The notes under the pieces: generated by a model
Told to the model about the DNA's origin: nothing
The model's database searches: none
The model's input: the letters and a program-made list of their open reading frames with translations, nothing else
Assembly: GCA_910587705.1 (NCBI GenBank)
Contig: CAJUMX010000003.1
Location: forward strand, 1-64,000
Direction of reading: 5' to 3'
DNA length: 64,000 nt
Source of the DNA: an uncultured Oscillibacter sp.
GTDB lineage: Bacteria > Bacillota > Clostridia > Oscillospirales > Oscillospiraceae
Made by a program: the position numbers and the translations under genes
In this document: positions 41,519 through 48,746 of the stretch, one piece after another
How the letters are laid out: each line of letters starts with the position of its first letter
Numbering within the stretch: position 1 is the stretch's first letter

Positions 41519-41698
41519 ATGGCCGCTAAAAAAATAGGGCGTCCTACGGATAGTCCCAAAGACATTGACATCAAAATACGCTTTGACAAAGAGACCGTAG
41601 AGAAACTGGAAATATGCAGTGAGAAAATGCAGATTACCAGAGCGGAAGTAGTCCGGCGTGGTGTCAGAAAAATGTATGACGACCTTGATAAAAAATGA
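41519..41698 (+). CDS. Ribbon-helix-helix (CopG-like) protein 1
   Basis: A 59-residue protein, with the N-terminal GRPTDSPKDIDIKIRFDKET strand and helices that end EVVRRGVRKMYDDL, the pattern of ribbon-helix-helix DNA-binding proteins in small regulators and antitoxins. GGAGG precedes the ATG. No toxin gene follows; instead there is a conserved ~120-bp tail. A close paralogue of the same length lies at 41993-42172. Probably an autorepressor acting on the palindrome upstream. AT-richer than its surroundings, so perhaps acquired. Confidence 0.82.
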   Translation: MAAKKIGRPTDSPKDIDIKIRFDKETVEKLEICSEKMQITRAEVVRRGVRKMYDDLDKK

Positions 41699-41820
41699 CG
41701 GGAAGCGGCGCACTCCGATCAAGAACCGCACCGCTTCCCCGCAGGCCGATATTGCCAAAGGCAAAACGACGTAAATATAATACCATACGCCGTCTTTCCT
41801 TTCAAGCCATATCGGCCAAT
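41699..41820. repeat. Conserved tail of RHH cassette 1
   Basis: This stretch is nearly the same as 42173-42297. It contains GGGAAGCGG opposite CCGCTTCCC and, around a TATAAT, the outer pair GGCCGATAT/ATATCGGCC. On the minus strand a short frame opens MVLYLRRFAFGNIGLRGSGA behind AAAGGAAAG, the same in both copies. It may be a terminator, an antisense RNA or part of the duplicated element. Confidence 0.65.
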
Positions 41821-41832
41821 GATTCAAACCCC

Positions 41833-41915
41833 GTAGGGGCCGCCGCCCTCGGCGGCCCGCCTATCGGAAGCCGGGAGGTTCCGGGAAACGGGCCGCCGAG
41901 GGCGGCGGCCCCTAC
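41833..41915. repeat. Single-unit GC-rich palindromic element
   Basis: A perfect 27-bp inverted repeat (GTAGGGGCCGCCGCC... and complement) encloses 29 bases that match the inside of the 53-bp units at 41281-41441. Confidence 0.88.
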
Positions 41916-41932
41916 AAGATCGCAAAATCCTC

Positions 41933-41961
41933 TTGACTTTGCGGCGTCGGTAAGTGATAAT
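41933..41961 (+). promoter_or_regulatory. Promoter of the second RHH gene
   Basis: TTGACT and GATAAT are 17 bases apart. TTTGCGG-type sequence overlaps the spacer as in the first cassette, but the right operator arm (GCGACCCCAAAA) is degenerate. Confidence 0.65.
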
Positions 41962-41992
41962 ATTAGCGACCCCAAAAAGTGAGGTGATGGTG

Positions 41993-42172
41993 TTGGGGAA
42001 TAAAAAAATGGGACGTCCCACCGATAATCCGAAGGACATTTCCCTCAAAGTCCGCCTTGATAAAGCAACAGCCGAGAAGCTGGACGAGTGTATCGAAGAA
42101 CTCAACGTATCAAAAGCGGAAGTCATTCGGCGCGGTGTCCACAAGGTGCATGACGATCTCAAAAAAAAATAG
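41993..42172 (+). CDS. Ribbon-helix-helix (CopG-like) protein 2
   Basis: A 59-residue paralogue of the protein at 41519-41698 (shared GRPTD-PKDI, VEVIRRGV-like EVIRRGVHKVHDDLKKK). I place the start at TTG (41993), which gives exactly the same length and N-terminus pattern as the paralogue (MGNKKMGRP against MAAKKIGRP); GAGG lies eight bases upstream. An ATG six bases earlier is possible. Probably a DNA-binding autorepressor; no partner toxin is seen. Confidence 0.8.
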   Translation: MGNKKMGRPTDNPKDISLKVRLDKATAEKLDECIEELNVSKAEVIRRGVHKVHDDLKKK

Positions 42173-42297
42173 CGGGAAGCGGCGCTCAGCCCACCACAGA
42201 CCGCACCGCTTCCCCGCAGGCCGATATTGCCAAAGGCAAAACGACGTAAATATAATACCATACGCCGCCTTTCCTTTCAAGCGGTACCGGCCAAAAA
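42173..42297. repeat. Conserved tail of RHH cassette 2
   Basis: The second copy of the tail described at 41699-41820: the stretch CGCACCGCTTCCCCGCAGGC onward matches for about 80 bases with one change. Confidence 0.7.
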
Positions 42298-42320
42298 GAA
42301 AAAGAAAGGACCGTGCAAAG

Positions 42321-42617
42321 GTGGAAAACATTCTGGAAATGCTTTATAACCTGCCCTTGAAAAATACCCACGAGCAGGACCCGTCCTTTGTCAGAGCGAC
42401 GCGTATCCAGTGCGAGCAGCTGGAGCTGCTTATCGCCGCGATGACGAATGAGCAGCAGGAGCTGTTGGACGCGTACCTGGACACGAGAAGCAGGGTTGAA
42501 GATATGCTGGACTTCGACCGCTTCCGGTTCGCCTTCCATGTCGGGGCGCAGCTGACGGCGGAGCTGATCAGAGGCAAGGGGACCGTGACGGAACTATTGG
42601 ACCGGACAGGAGCATGA
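42321..42617 (+). CDS. DUF6809-like small protein
   Basis: A 98-residue, helical protein starting (GTG) MENILEMLYNLPLKN. It has the pattern of DUF6809 proteins, which are widespread and uncharacterised in Clostridia: N-terminal LYNL-type motif, central helix with LIAAMTNEQQELLDAYLD, and a C-terminal RFRFAFHVGAQLTAELI. AAAGGA lies upstream. It follows the second RHH cassette and may be carried with it. Confidence 0.75.
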   Translation: MENILEMLYNLPLKNTHEQDPSFVRATRIQCEQLELLIAAMTNEQQELLDAYLDTRSRVEDMLDFDRFRFAFHVGAQLTAELIRGKGTVTELLDRTGA

Positions 42618-42628
42618 ATCGCCCGCAA

Positions 42629-42660
42629 AAAGAGGGCCGCCCCAGGGCGGTCCTCTCTTT
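42629..42660. terminator. Terminator between convergent genes
   Basis: AAGAGGGCCGCCC pairs with GGGCGGTCCTCT (one mismatch) around CA; CTTT follows on the plus strand and TTTTTGC on the minus strand. Confidence 0.7.
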
Positions 42661-42690
42661 CGTCGGTATGACGCCGGTCAAGCTCCCCGG

Positions 42691-43575
42691 TCACTCCAGC
42701 TTCCGCACGAAGTTTCCAAAGACCCGGACCCGCTCCTGGACGGTGACAAAGGCGTGGCTGTCCCGCTCGTGGACGGCGTGGAGCAGCTCCTCGATCTCAA
42801 ACTTGGACAGGCACACCACCAGCACGTGGAGGCCCTTGCCGCTGTAGGCCCCGGTGCCCTCCCAGTAGGTGACGCTGCGGCCCAGCTTTTCAATGATGAA
42901 GCGGCCCAGCTCCTTCTCGTCCTCCTTGGTGAAGATCATGGCTTGAACGTTGACGTTTTGCTGGTGCATCCGGTCCAGCACCATGGCGGAGAAGAAGTTG
43001 TAGATGACGGAATAGATGGCCACCTCCGGCACAAAGAGAATCAGGCAGGCGGCGTAGAGAAAGAAGTTGACCGTCAGGGAGAATTTTCCCACGGTAAAGC
43101 GGCTGCCCCGCTTGCTTAGACAGAGGCCCACAATGTCCAGCCCGCCGCCGCTGCCGCCGCAGGTCAGCACGATGCCGCTGGCGGTGCCCACCAGGATGCC
43201 CCCCAGCAGGCAGGAGGTGAGGTAATCCTCCACAATGGGGACCGACGGCGAGGGAATGACGCTGTAGAAGAAGGAGAAGGACACGGTGCAGGCAATGGTC
43301 TTAAAGGTCATGCCCCGGCCCAGGGTTTTCCACCCCAGGAGCAAAATGGGGATGTTGCTGATAAAATAAAGGACGCCGGCGATGTCCCCCTCCAGGCCCA
43401 TGCTGGTGTGGAGCAGGGTGCGGATCAGCTGACAAAAGCCCATCAGCCCGCCGGAGTACAGGCCCAGCGGCACGATGAATAAGCGGAGGGCCAGGGCTAC
43501 CACGCCCTCCCCCAGCATGGCGGCCACCAGCCGCAGCCAGCGGTGGTGCAGGGAATTATACATCATGTCCTTCAT
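42691..43575 (-). CDS. YitT family protein (DUF161 + DUF2179)
   Basis: A 294-residue protein: five or six membrane helices (with FIVPLGLYSGGLMGFCQLIR and GGSGGGLDIVGLCLSKR, typical of DUF161) and a C-terminal DUF2179 domain (residues ~225-290, MIFTKEDEKELGRFIIEKLG). YitT proteins are conserved in Firmicutes; their role is not established. The ATG at 43575 follows GGGAGG. It has its own promoter. Confidence 0.9.
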   Translation of the reverse strand: MKDMMYNSLHHRWLRLVAAMLGEGVVALALRLFIVPLGLYSGGLMGFCQLIRTLLHTSMGLEGDIAGVLYFISNIPILLLGWKTLGRGMTFKTIACTVSFSFFYSVIPSPSVPIVEDYLTSCLLGGILVGTASGIVLTCGGSGGGLDIVGLCLSKRGSRFTVGKFSLTVNFFLYAACLILFVPEVAIYSVIYNFFSAMVLDRMHQQNVNVQAMIFTKEDEKELGRFIIEKLGRSVTYWEGTGAYSGKGLHVLVVCLSKFEIEELLHAVHERDSHAFVTVQERVRVFGNFVRKLE

Positions 43576-43674
43576 ATCGTTCCTCCCGGTCCGGCGGCTT
43601 GGCCGGCCCTTCCCCCACGCCCCGTCGCTTCCAGGGCGGTTGTGATTGTTTTTCAATGGAACATGCTGGCTATG

Positions 43675-43703
43675 ATTATAGACGCTTCCAGGAGAATCCG
43701 CAA
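43675..43703 (-). promoter_or_regulatory. Promoter of the yitT-like gene
   Basis: On the minus strand TTGCGG and TATAAT are 17 bases apart, about 100 bases before the start. Confidence 0.78.
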
Positions 43704-43765
43704 GGGAAAAAGCGGGACAAAATGGACGAAACGGCAGGAAAATCCTGGGTTTTCCCGTGGAAAAT

Positions 43766-44074
43766 CTACAAAGCGTAGCGCAGGCAGCGGTACAGCCGGT
43801 CCCGGGCCCGGCGAAGGGTCCGGGAGACGGTGGAGCGGTTGACCCCCAGCTCCTGGGCGATCTGGGGAATGGTCATCCCCTGGTCATAGTAAAGGTCCAG
43901 CATCTGCCGCTGACGGGGGGTCAGCTCCTGCTCCCGGGCCTGGCGGAGATTCCGGCGGAGGCGCTCCAGCCGCTCTGAATTGTCGGCGGCGTTCTGCCGG
44001 TTCCAGACCGTCAGGTCTCCGATCCATTCGCTGGCCCGGGTGGAGAAAAGCCCTTCATAGCGTGTATTTCTCAT
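43766..44074 (-). CDS. Sigma-region-4/ArpU-like transcription regulator
   Basis: A 102-residue protein whose C-terminal half is a sigma-70 region 4 helix-turn-helix (LTPRQRQMLDLYYDQGMTIP, then VNRSTVSRTLRRARDRLYRC). The N-terminal half is short and helical, with no region 2, so it is not a full sigma factor. Such proteins (RinA/ArpU/DUF1492-like) control late genes in phages and small mobile elements. It is the third gene of a compact operon and overlaps the gene before it by 20 bases. Confidence 0.78.
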   Translation of the reverse strand: MRNTRYEGLFSTRASEWIGDLTVWNRQNAADNSERLERLRRNLRQAREQELTPRQRQMLDLYYDQGMTIPQIAQELGVNRSTVSRTLRRARDRLYRCLRYAL

Positions 44075-44288
44075 GCTTGTGATAACTCCTGTCATAGTAG
44101 TGGGCGGTCAGCGCCGCCAGCTCCCGGGCCTCCCGCCAGAGGGGCGTCAGCTCGTCAATCCGGCGGCGGAGGCGGAAGGCCGTTTCCGGGTCCGCCTGGG
44201 TCCGCTCCTGGGTCCGCAGCTCCACAATGCGCCCGTGGATGGCGGCGGCGCTGTCCCGGTAGGAAAGGGACATCTCCAAAAGCGTCAT
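44055..44288 (-). CDS. Small helical protein, unknown
   Basis: A 77-residue protein (MTLLEMSLSYRDSAAAIHGR...) that is nearly all helix, probably a coiled-coil dimer. GGGAGG precedes the ATG, which overlaps the stop codon of the zinc-ribbon gene (ATGA). Proteins of this shape are paired with ArpU-like regulators in prophages of Clostridia. Its role is unknown. Confidence 0.7.
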   Translation of the reverse strand: MTLLEMSLSYRDSAAAIHGRIVELRTQERTQADPETAFRLRRRIDELTPLWREARELAALTAHYYDRSYHKHEKYTL

Positions 44289-44473
44289 AGCCAAACCTCC
44301 CTTCCCAGAATCTCCCGGCAGGGGGCCAGCTCCCGCCGGGCCAGCTCCGAAAAGCAGTCCCCGCAGGAAAGGTGGCCGTTGCAGGCCCAATACTCCTCGC
44401 CCCGGAGAATTTCCCGGCCGCACAGGGTGCAGCGCAGGGCCCGTCTCCCGGGACGGCGGCTGGTTCTTAGCAT
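44285..44473 (-). CDS. Small zinc-ribbon protein, unknown
   Basis: A 62-residue protein with two C-x2-C pairs (CTLCGRE and CGDCF) and a further cysteine and histidine between (YWACNGHLSC), so it probably binds one or two zinc ions. AAAGGAG precedes the ATG. It opens the three-gene operon that ends in the ArpU-like regulator and reads away from the tRNA genes. Confidence 0.75.
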   Translation of the reverse strand: MLRTSRRPGRRALRCTLCGREILRGEEYWACNGHLSCGDCFSELARRELAPCREILGREVWL

Positions 44474-44520
44474 GTAAATCCTCTCCTTTGAAAAAACCGT
44501 GAAAATAGGAAAAATTTTTG

Positions 44521-44549
44521 TTGACAAATGGGAAGCGGTCTGCTAGAAT
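44521..44549 (+). promoter_or_regulatory. Promoter of the tRNA-Thr/tRNA-Tyr pair
   Basis: TTGACA and TAGAAT are 17 bases apart, and the first tRNA starts 20 bases later. Confidence 0.85.
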
Positions 44550-44568
44550 AGGCAATGCTGTTAGAACT

Positions 44569-44644
44569 GCTGGTGTAGCTCAGTTGGTAGAGCAGCTGAT
44601 TTGTAATCAGCAGGCCGGGGGTTCGAGTCCGTCCACCAGCTCCA
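44569..44644 (+). tRNA. tRNA-Thr (anticodon TGT)
   Basis: The acceptor GCTGGTG pairs with CACCAGC, the anticodon loop is TTTGTAA, the T-loop is GTTCGAGTC and CCA is encoded. Confidence 0.95.
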
Positions 44645-44663
44645 CAAGTTCATACTGATATCT

Positions 44664-44748
44664 GGGGGAATTCCAGAGCGGTCAAATGGGGCAGACTGTA
44701 AATCTGTTGTCACTGACTTCGGTGGTTCGAATCCACCTTCCCCCACCA
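44664..44748 (+). tRNA. tRNA-Tyr (anticodon GTA)
   Basis: The acceptor GGGGGAA pairs with TTCCCCC, the anticodon loop is CTGTAAA, a long variable arm is present as expected for bacterial tRNA-Tyr, and CCA is encoded. Confidence 0.95.
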
Positions 44749-44821
44749 GCTCAGAAATTCCCACCACCGTTCCGTTTCCGGCTCCGCCGAAAACTGCACT
44801 CTGGTGGGAATTTCTTCGCCT

Positions 44822-44864
44822 TCAACCGCGGACCGCTTTGCTGGGTCCGCGGTTGAGTTTTTTT
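44822..44864 (+). terminator. Terminator of the tRNA operon
   Basis: TCAACCGCGGACC pairs with GGTCCGCGGTTGA and is followed by GTTTTTTT. A further inverted repeat (GAAATTCCCACCA / TGGTGGGAATTTC) lies just upstream, at about 44754-44814. Confidence 0.9.
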
Positions 44865-44866
44865 AC

Positions 44867-44917
44867 GGGGGACGAGAGACGAAGGACGGGGGACGGGAGA
44901 CGAGAGACGGGGGACGG
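44867..44917 (+). repeat. Purine-rich short direct repeats
   Basis: Alternating GGGGGACG and GACGAGAGACG units run for about 50 bases on one strand. No coding role is seen. Confidence 0.6.
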
Positions 44918-45004
44918 CCGCGGCGCTGCGCTGGCGGCGGGGTGGGACGTGCTTTTGGTTGGGAGTGTGTGGGGGGTACAAGAATCTTGGCGGTGATTTT
45001 AAAA

Positions 45005-45018
45005 TAGCACATGTGTTC
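45005..45018 (+). promoter_or_regulatory. LexA-box-like site upstream of the S24 repressor
   Basis: AGCACATGTGTTCG matches the Firmicute SOS box CGAAC-N4-GTTCG at 12 of 14 positions. It lies 43 bases upstream of the -35 box of the next promoter. Confidence 0.35.
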
Positions 45019-45060
45019 GAGTATGTCAAGAGGGAATTTACAAGAAGCTTGTGAAAAAGA

Positions 45061-45089
45061 TTGACAGGGGCTGGATGGGCTGGTAAGAT
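45061..45089 (+). promoter_or_regulatory. Promoter of the S24 repressor gene
   Basis: TTGACA and TAAGAT are 17 bases apart; the gene starts 30 bases later. Confidence 0.82.
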
Positions 45090-45118
45090 TAAGATAAAAA
45101 TGGAAGGGGGAACGGGGC

Positions 45119-45865
45119 ATGACGTTTGGCGAGAGAGTGCGGGCCCGCCGGGGGGAATTGGATATGACCCGGGTGGAGCTGGCGGCGCTGCTGGGAATTT
45201 CTCCCTCCGCTGTGGGGAACTATGAGACGGGGGTCAGCTTTCCCAAGGAGGAGATCATGCTCCGGCTGTTTGACGCCCTGGAGGTGGACCCGAACACCTT
45301 GTTTCAGGACAGCTTTCAGTACAACAAGCGGGCCTTGGACCCGAAGGAACAGAGGCTGCTGGAGGGATACCGGGGGCTGTCCGCTTTGGGGCGGGAGACG
45401 GTGCGGACCATGGTGGAGGCCCTGTGCGCCTATCGGGACGAGGCGGAGAAGGTTCCTGGGGCGGAGCCCCGGATGATTCCCCTCTACCGGACCCCTGCTG
45501 CCGCCGGGTACGCCGCCCCGGCCTTTGGGGAGGATTTTGATTACATTCCTGTTACGGGGGATGTGCCCCCGGCGGCGGAGTTCGCCGTGCGGATTCAGGG
45601 AGACTCCATGGCCCCCTATATTGCCGACGGGTCCGTGGCCTATGTGAACCGGGACCCCTTGAAGGCGGGAGACGTGGGAATTTTCTGCGTGGACGGGGAC
45701 GTGTTTTGCAAGCAGTACTACAAGGACCCGGCGGGAATTGTGTACCTCTTCTCCCTGAACCGGGCCCGGGCGGACGCGGATGTGGTCCTGCCCTCCTCCG
45801 GCGGGCGGAGCCTGGTGTGCTTTGGGCGGGTGATACTGCGGGCCTTCCCCCTGCCGGGGCGGTGA
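45119..45865 (+). CDS. XRE/S24 self-cleaving repressor (CI/LexA-like)
   Basis: A 248-residue protein with an N-terminal XRE helix-turn-helix (residues ~5-60, LAALLGISPSAVGNYETG) and a C-terminal S24 peptidase domain. The catalytic serine is S163 in GDSMAP, the lysine K198 in DGDVFCKQY, and an Ala-Gly cleavage site lies at A129-G130 (TPAAAGYAAP). RecA-stimulated self-cleavage would therefore release its targets after DNA damage. The targets are unknown; no prophage lies next to it, but a phage-type regulatory operon and tRNA genes do. It could be the distant controller of the particle operon at the start of the window; this is speculation. Confidence 0.92.
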   Translation: MTFGERVRARRGELDMTRVELAALLGISPSAVGNYETGVSFPKEEIMLRLFDALEVDPNTLFQDSFQYNKRALDPKEQRLLEGYRGLSALGRETVRTMVEALCAYRDEAEKVPGAEPRMIPLYRTPAAAGYAAPAFGEDFDYIPVTGDVPPAAEFAVRIQGDSMAPYIADGSVAYVNRDPLKAGDVGIFCVDGDVFCKQYYKDPAGIVYLFSLNRARADADVVLPSSGGRSLVCFGRVILRAFPLPGR

Positions 45866-45869
45866 GCGG

Positions 45870-46364
45870 ATGCGAAAAGTAGTGGTTCTTGGGTGTCCCG
45901 GCGCGGGAAAGAGCACATTTGCGCGCAGGCTCAGGGACGCGTCCGGAATTCCTCTGTACTATTTGGATATGCTGTGGCATAATCCGGACCGGACCACCTG
46001 CTCTCCGGAGCGGTTTGACGCGGAGCTGGACAAGGTACTGGCAAAGGATTGCTGGATAATGGATGGAAATTACCAGCGAACGGCGGAGCGGCGGCTGGCC
46101 GCTTGCGACACAGCCTTTTTGCTGGATTTTCCGCTGGAGCTCTGCCTTGCCGGCGCGGAGGCCCGCATCGGAAAAAAGCGGGAGGATATGCCCTGGGTGG
46201 AGACGGTGTTTGACGCGGAGTTCCGGCAATGGATTTTGGACTTTCCACAGACGAAGCTGCCGGAACTCTACCGGCTTTTGGAGCGTTACCGGGAGGGCCG
46301 GGAGATCGTTGTGTTTCGGTCGAGAATGGAAATGGAGCGGTATTTGAACGTGCTGACGGGATGA
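45870..46364 (+). CDS. P-loop adenylate-kinase-like protein (FlaR/topology modulation type)
   Basis: A 164-residue nucleotide kinase-like protein with Walker A GCPGAGKST near residue 8, a DMLWHNPDRT lid-like motif and the signature MDGNYQRTAERRL, typical of the proteins annotated DNA topology modulation protein or FlaR. It probably phosphorylates a small nucleotide-like substrate; the substrate is unknown. It starts five bases after the repressor stop codon, but the ribosome site is weak, so the pair is likely cotranscribed. Confidence 0.82.
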   Translation: MRKVVVLGCPGAGKSTFARRLRDASGIPLYYLDMLWHNPDRTTCSPERFDAELDKVLAKDCWIMDGNYQRTAERRLAACDTAFLLDFPLELCLAGAEARIGKKREDMPWVETVFDAEFRQWILDFPQTKLPELYRLLERYREGREIVVFRSRMEMERYLNVLTG

Positions 46365-46396
46365 GGCGCCGTTTCCGGCAATCCCCCCCAAAACAG

Positions 46397-46425
46397 TTGA
46401 CAATCCCGCTCCGGGCGGATAAAAT
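46397..46425 (+). promoter_or_regulatory. Promoter of proS
   Basis: TTGACA and TAAAAT are 17 bases apart. Only about 40 bases lie between the expected start of transcription and the gene, so there is no room for a T-box leader. Confidence 0.85.
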
Positions 46426-46471
46426 AGAATGGTTATTTTGGGACCTTAAACAGGAAAGGAACGAAAACGCT

Positions 46472-47911
46472 ATGGCTACGGATAAAAGACAAGTGGACGC
46501 CATCACCGCCCGGGATGTGGACTTTGCCCAGTGGTACACCGACGTCTGCAAAAAGGCGGAGCTCATTGACTACACCTCCGTCAAGGGCATGTTCATCTAC
46601 CGGCCCTATGGCTACGCCATCTGGGAGAACATTCAGGGCGAGCTGGACCGCCGCTTCAAGGAGACGGGCCACGAGAACGTCTATCTCCCGGTGCTGATCC
46701 CCGAGTCCCTGCTCCAGAAGGAGAAGGACCATGTGGAGGGCTTCGCTCCGGAGTGCGCCTGGATTACCATGGGAGGCAGCGAGAAGCTGGAGGACCGCCT
46801 CTGCGTCCGCCCCACCTCCGAGACCCTCTTTTGCGAGCATTACGCCAATATCATTCACTCCTGGCGGGACCTTCCCAAGCTCTATAACCAGTGGTGCAGC
46901 GTCCTGCGGTGGGAAAAGACCTCCCGCCCCTTCCTCCGCCACCGGGAATTCCTCTGGCAGGAGGGCCACACCATGCACGTGGACGAGACGGAGGCCCGGG
47001 AGGAGACCATGCGGATGCTGAACGTCTACGCGGACTTTATGGAAAGCTTCCTGGCCATGCCCGTCCTCCGGGGCCTGAAAACCGACAAGGAGAAGTTCAA
47101 GGGGGCCGAGGAGACCTACACCGTGGAGTGCATGATGCACGACCACAAGGCCCTTCAGGCGGGCACCAGTCACTATTTCGGGGACGGCTTCGCCAGGGCC
47201 TTCGGCATTACCTACACCGGGAAGGACAACCAGCTCCACCACCCCCACCAGACCAGCTGGGGCGTGTCCACCCGGATGATCGGCGGCATCATCATGACCC
47301 ACGGAGACGACAACGGCCTGGTGCTGCCCCCCCGGGTGGCCCCCATCCAGGCGGTGGTCATCCCTGTGGCGTCCCACAAGCCCGGCGTGCTGGACGCGGC
47401 GGCGGCCCTCCGGGACCGGCTGAAAACCGCCGGGGTCCGCTCCAAGATGGACGATTCCGACAACTCCCCCGGCTGGAAGTTCGCGGAATACGAGATGAAG
47501 GGCGTGCCCCTCCGGGTGGAGATCGGCCCCAAGGACATGGAGAAGGAGCAGTGCGTCATTGCCCGCCGGGACACCGGCGAGAAGGTGACGGTCCCTCTGG
47601 CGGAGCTGGAGGAGAGGGTGAAAAAGCTTCTGGACGAGGTTCATGACAACATGTACGCCATGGCGCTCCAAAACCGGGAGGACAACACCTTCGACATCGC
47701 CTCTCCCGAGGAGGCCAAGGCCATTGCCGAGGGTAAGGGCGGCTTCCTGCGGTCCAAGTGGTGCGGCTCCCTGGAGTGCGAGCTGGCCATGAAGGAGCGG
47801 GCGGGGGTCAGCTCCCGCTGCATGCCCCTGAAGCAGAGCGGCACGGAGGGCGTGTGCCCCGTGTGCGGCAAGCCCTGCAAGACCGATATTTACTGGGGCG
47901 TGGCCTATTAA
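46472..47911 (+). CDS. proS: Prolyl-tRNA synthetase, archaeal/eukaryal type
   Basis: A 479-residue class II synthetase that joins proline to tRNA-Pro. It is the short form without the bacterial editing insertion: class II motif 2 (FLRHREFLWQEGHTMH), motif 1-like YRPYGYAIWENIQ, an anticodon-binding domain (VVIPVASHKPGVLDAAA) and the C-terminal zinc-like domain with four cysteines (KWCGSLEC and CPVCGKPC). It ends in the usual tyrosine. The ATG at 46472 follows AGGAAAGGAAC. Confidence 0.96.
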   Translation: MATDKRQVDAITARDVDFAQWYTDVCKKAELIDYTSVKGMFIYRPYGYAIWENIQGELDRRFKETGHENVYLPVLIPESLLQKEKDHVEGFAPECAWITMGGSEKLEDRLCVRPTSETLFCEHYANIIHSWRDLPKLYNQWCSVLRWEKTSRPFLRHREFLWQEGHTMHVDETEAREETMRMLNVYADFMESFLAMPVLRGLKTDKEKFKGAEETYTVECMMHDHKALQAGTSHYFGDGFARAFGITYTGKDNQLHHPHQTSWGVSTRMIGGIIMTHGDDNGLVLPPRVAPIQAVVIPVASHKPGVLDAAAALRDRLKTAGVRSKMDDSDNSPGWKFAEYEMKGVPLRVEIGPKDMEKEQCVIARRDTGEKVTVPLAELEERVKKLLDEVHDNMYAMALQNREDNTFDIASPEEAKAIAEGKGGFLRSKWCGSLECELAMKERAGVSSRCMPLKQSGTEGVCPVCGKPCKTDIYWGVAY

Positions 47912-47917
47912 AGACCC

Positions 47918-47945
47918 AAAAGGGGGAGCGGCGCTCCCCCTTTTT
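47918..47945 (+). terminator. Terminator of proS
   Basis: AGGGGGAGC pairs with GCTCCCCCT around GGC, and TTTT follows. Confidence 0.9.
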
Positions 47946-47970
47946 CCCACTCCAGAAAGGAGGCCGCTCC

Positions 47971-48705
47971 ATGGAACACCGCCGCTATCAAGTCTTAGAC
48001 GCCATCCGGGGCTGCGCCCTTGTCAGCATGATCCTTTACCACGCCGCCTGGGACCTGGTGAACATGTTCGGCGTGGACTGGCCCTGGTACCGGGGCTTCG
48101 CCGCCCACGTCTGGCAGCAGAGCATCTGCTGGACCTTCATTCTTCTCTCCGGCTACTGCTGGGCCCTGGGGCGGCGGCAGCTCCGCCGGGGACTGACGGT
48201 GTTTTTCTGCGGGGCGGCGATCACCGCCGTCACATGGCTGTTTATGCGCTCCAACCTGGTTTACTGCGGCGTGCTGACCCTGCTGGGGGCCTCGTCGCTG
48301 CTGCTGGTTCCGCTGGCCCCGGCGCTAAGGCGGGTTCCGCCCCGGGCGGGGGCGGCGGGAAGCTTTCTGCTGTTTTTGCTGCTCCGGGACGTAAACGGCG
48401 GCTTTTTGGGCTTTGAGGGATTGCGTGTCGCAGCCCTGCCCGCCGGGCTGTACCAAAACCACCTCACCGCCCTGCTGGGCTTTCCCCCGGCGGACTTCTT
48501 CTCCACGGATTATTTCCCCCTCCTCCCCTGGTCTTTCCTATTTTTGACGGGGTGGTTTCTCTTCCGCCTCCGCCCGGAGGGGGATGTCCGGGAGCTCCCG
48601 CCGCTCCCTCTGGTGACGGCCATGGGGCGGCACTCGCTTCTTCTCTACATGCTCCACCAGCCGGTAATCTACGGATTGCTGGCGGTCCTGTTCCACGCCG
48701 GATAA
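47971..48705 (+). CDS. DUF1624 (heparan-glucosaminide acetyltransferase-like) membrane protein
   Basis: A 244-residue protein with about seven membrane helices. The N-terminal RRYQVLDAIRGCALVSMILYH motif (shortened here: YQVLDAIRGCALVSMILYH) and the C-terminal GRHSLLLYMLHQPVIYG are those of DUF1624/acyltransferase-like proteins, which may move acyl groups across the membrane onto cell-wall sugars. AAAGGAGG precedes the ATG at 47971. Substrate unknown. The downstream GTPase gene follows by 41 bases. Confidence 0.85.
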   Translation: MEHRRYQVLDAIRGCALVSMILYHAAWDLVNMFGVDWPWYRGFAAHVWQQSICWTFILLSGYCWALGRRQLRRGLTVFFCGAAITAVTWLFMRSNLVYCGVLTLLGASSLLLVPLAPALRRVPPRAGAAGSFLLFLLLRDVNGGFLGFEGLRVAALPAGLYQNHLTALLGFPPADFFSTDYFPLLPWSFLFLTGWFLFRLRPEGDVRELPPLPLVTAMGRHSLLLYMLHQPVIYGLLAVLFHAG

Positions 48706-48746
48706 GGCCCCTGTCCGGCGCAAACCCTTTTGTCGGAGGTGCTTCC

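Noticed and set aside
46426..46471. T-box leader before proS
   Set aside because: Only about 40 bases of leader are available, too short for a T-box.
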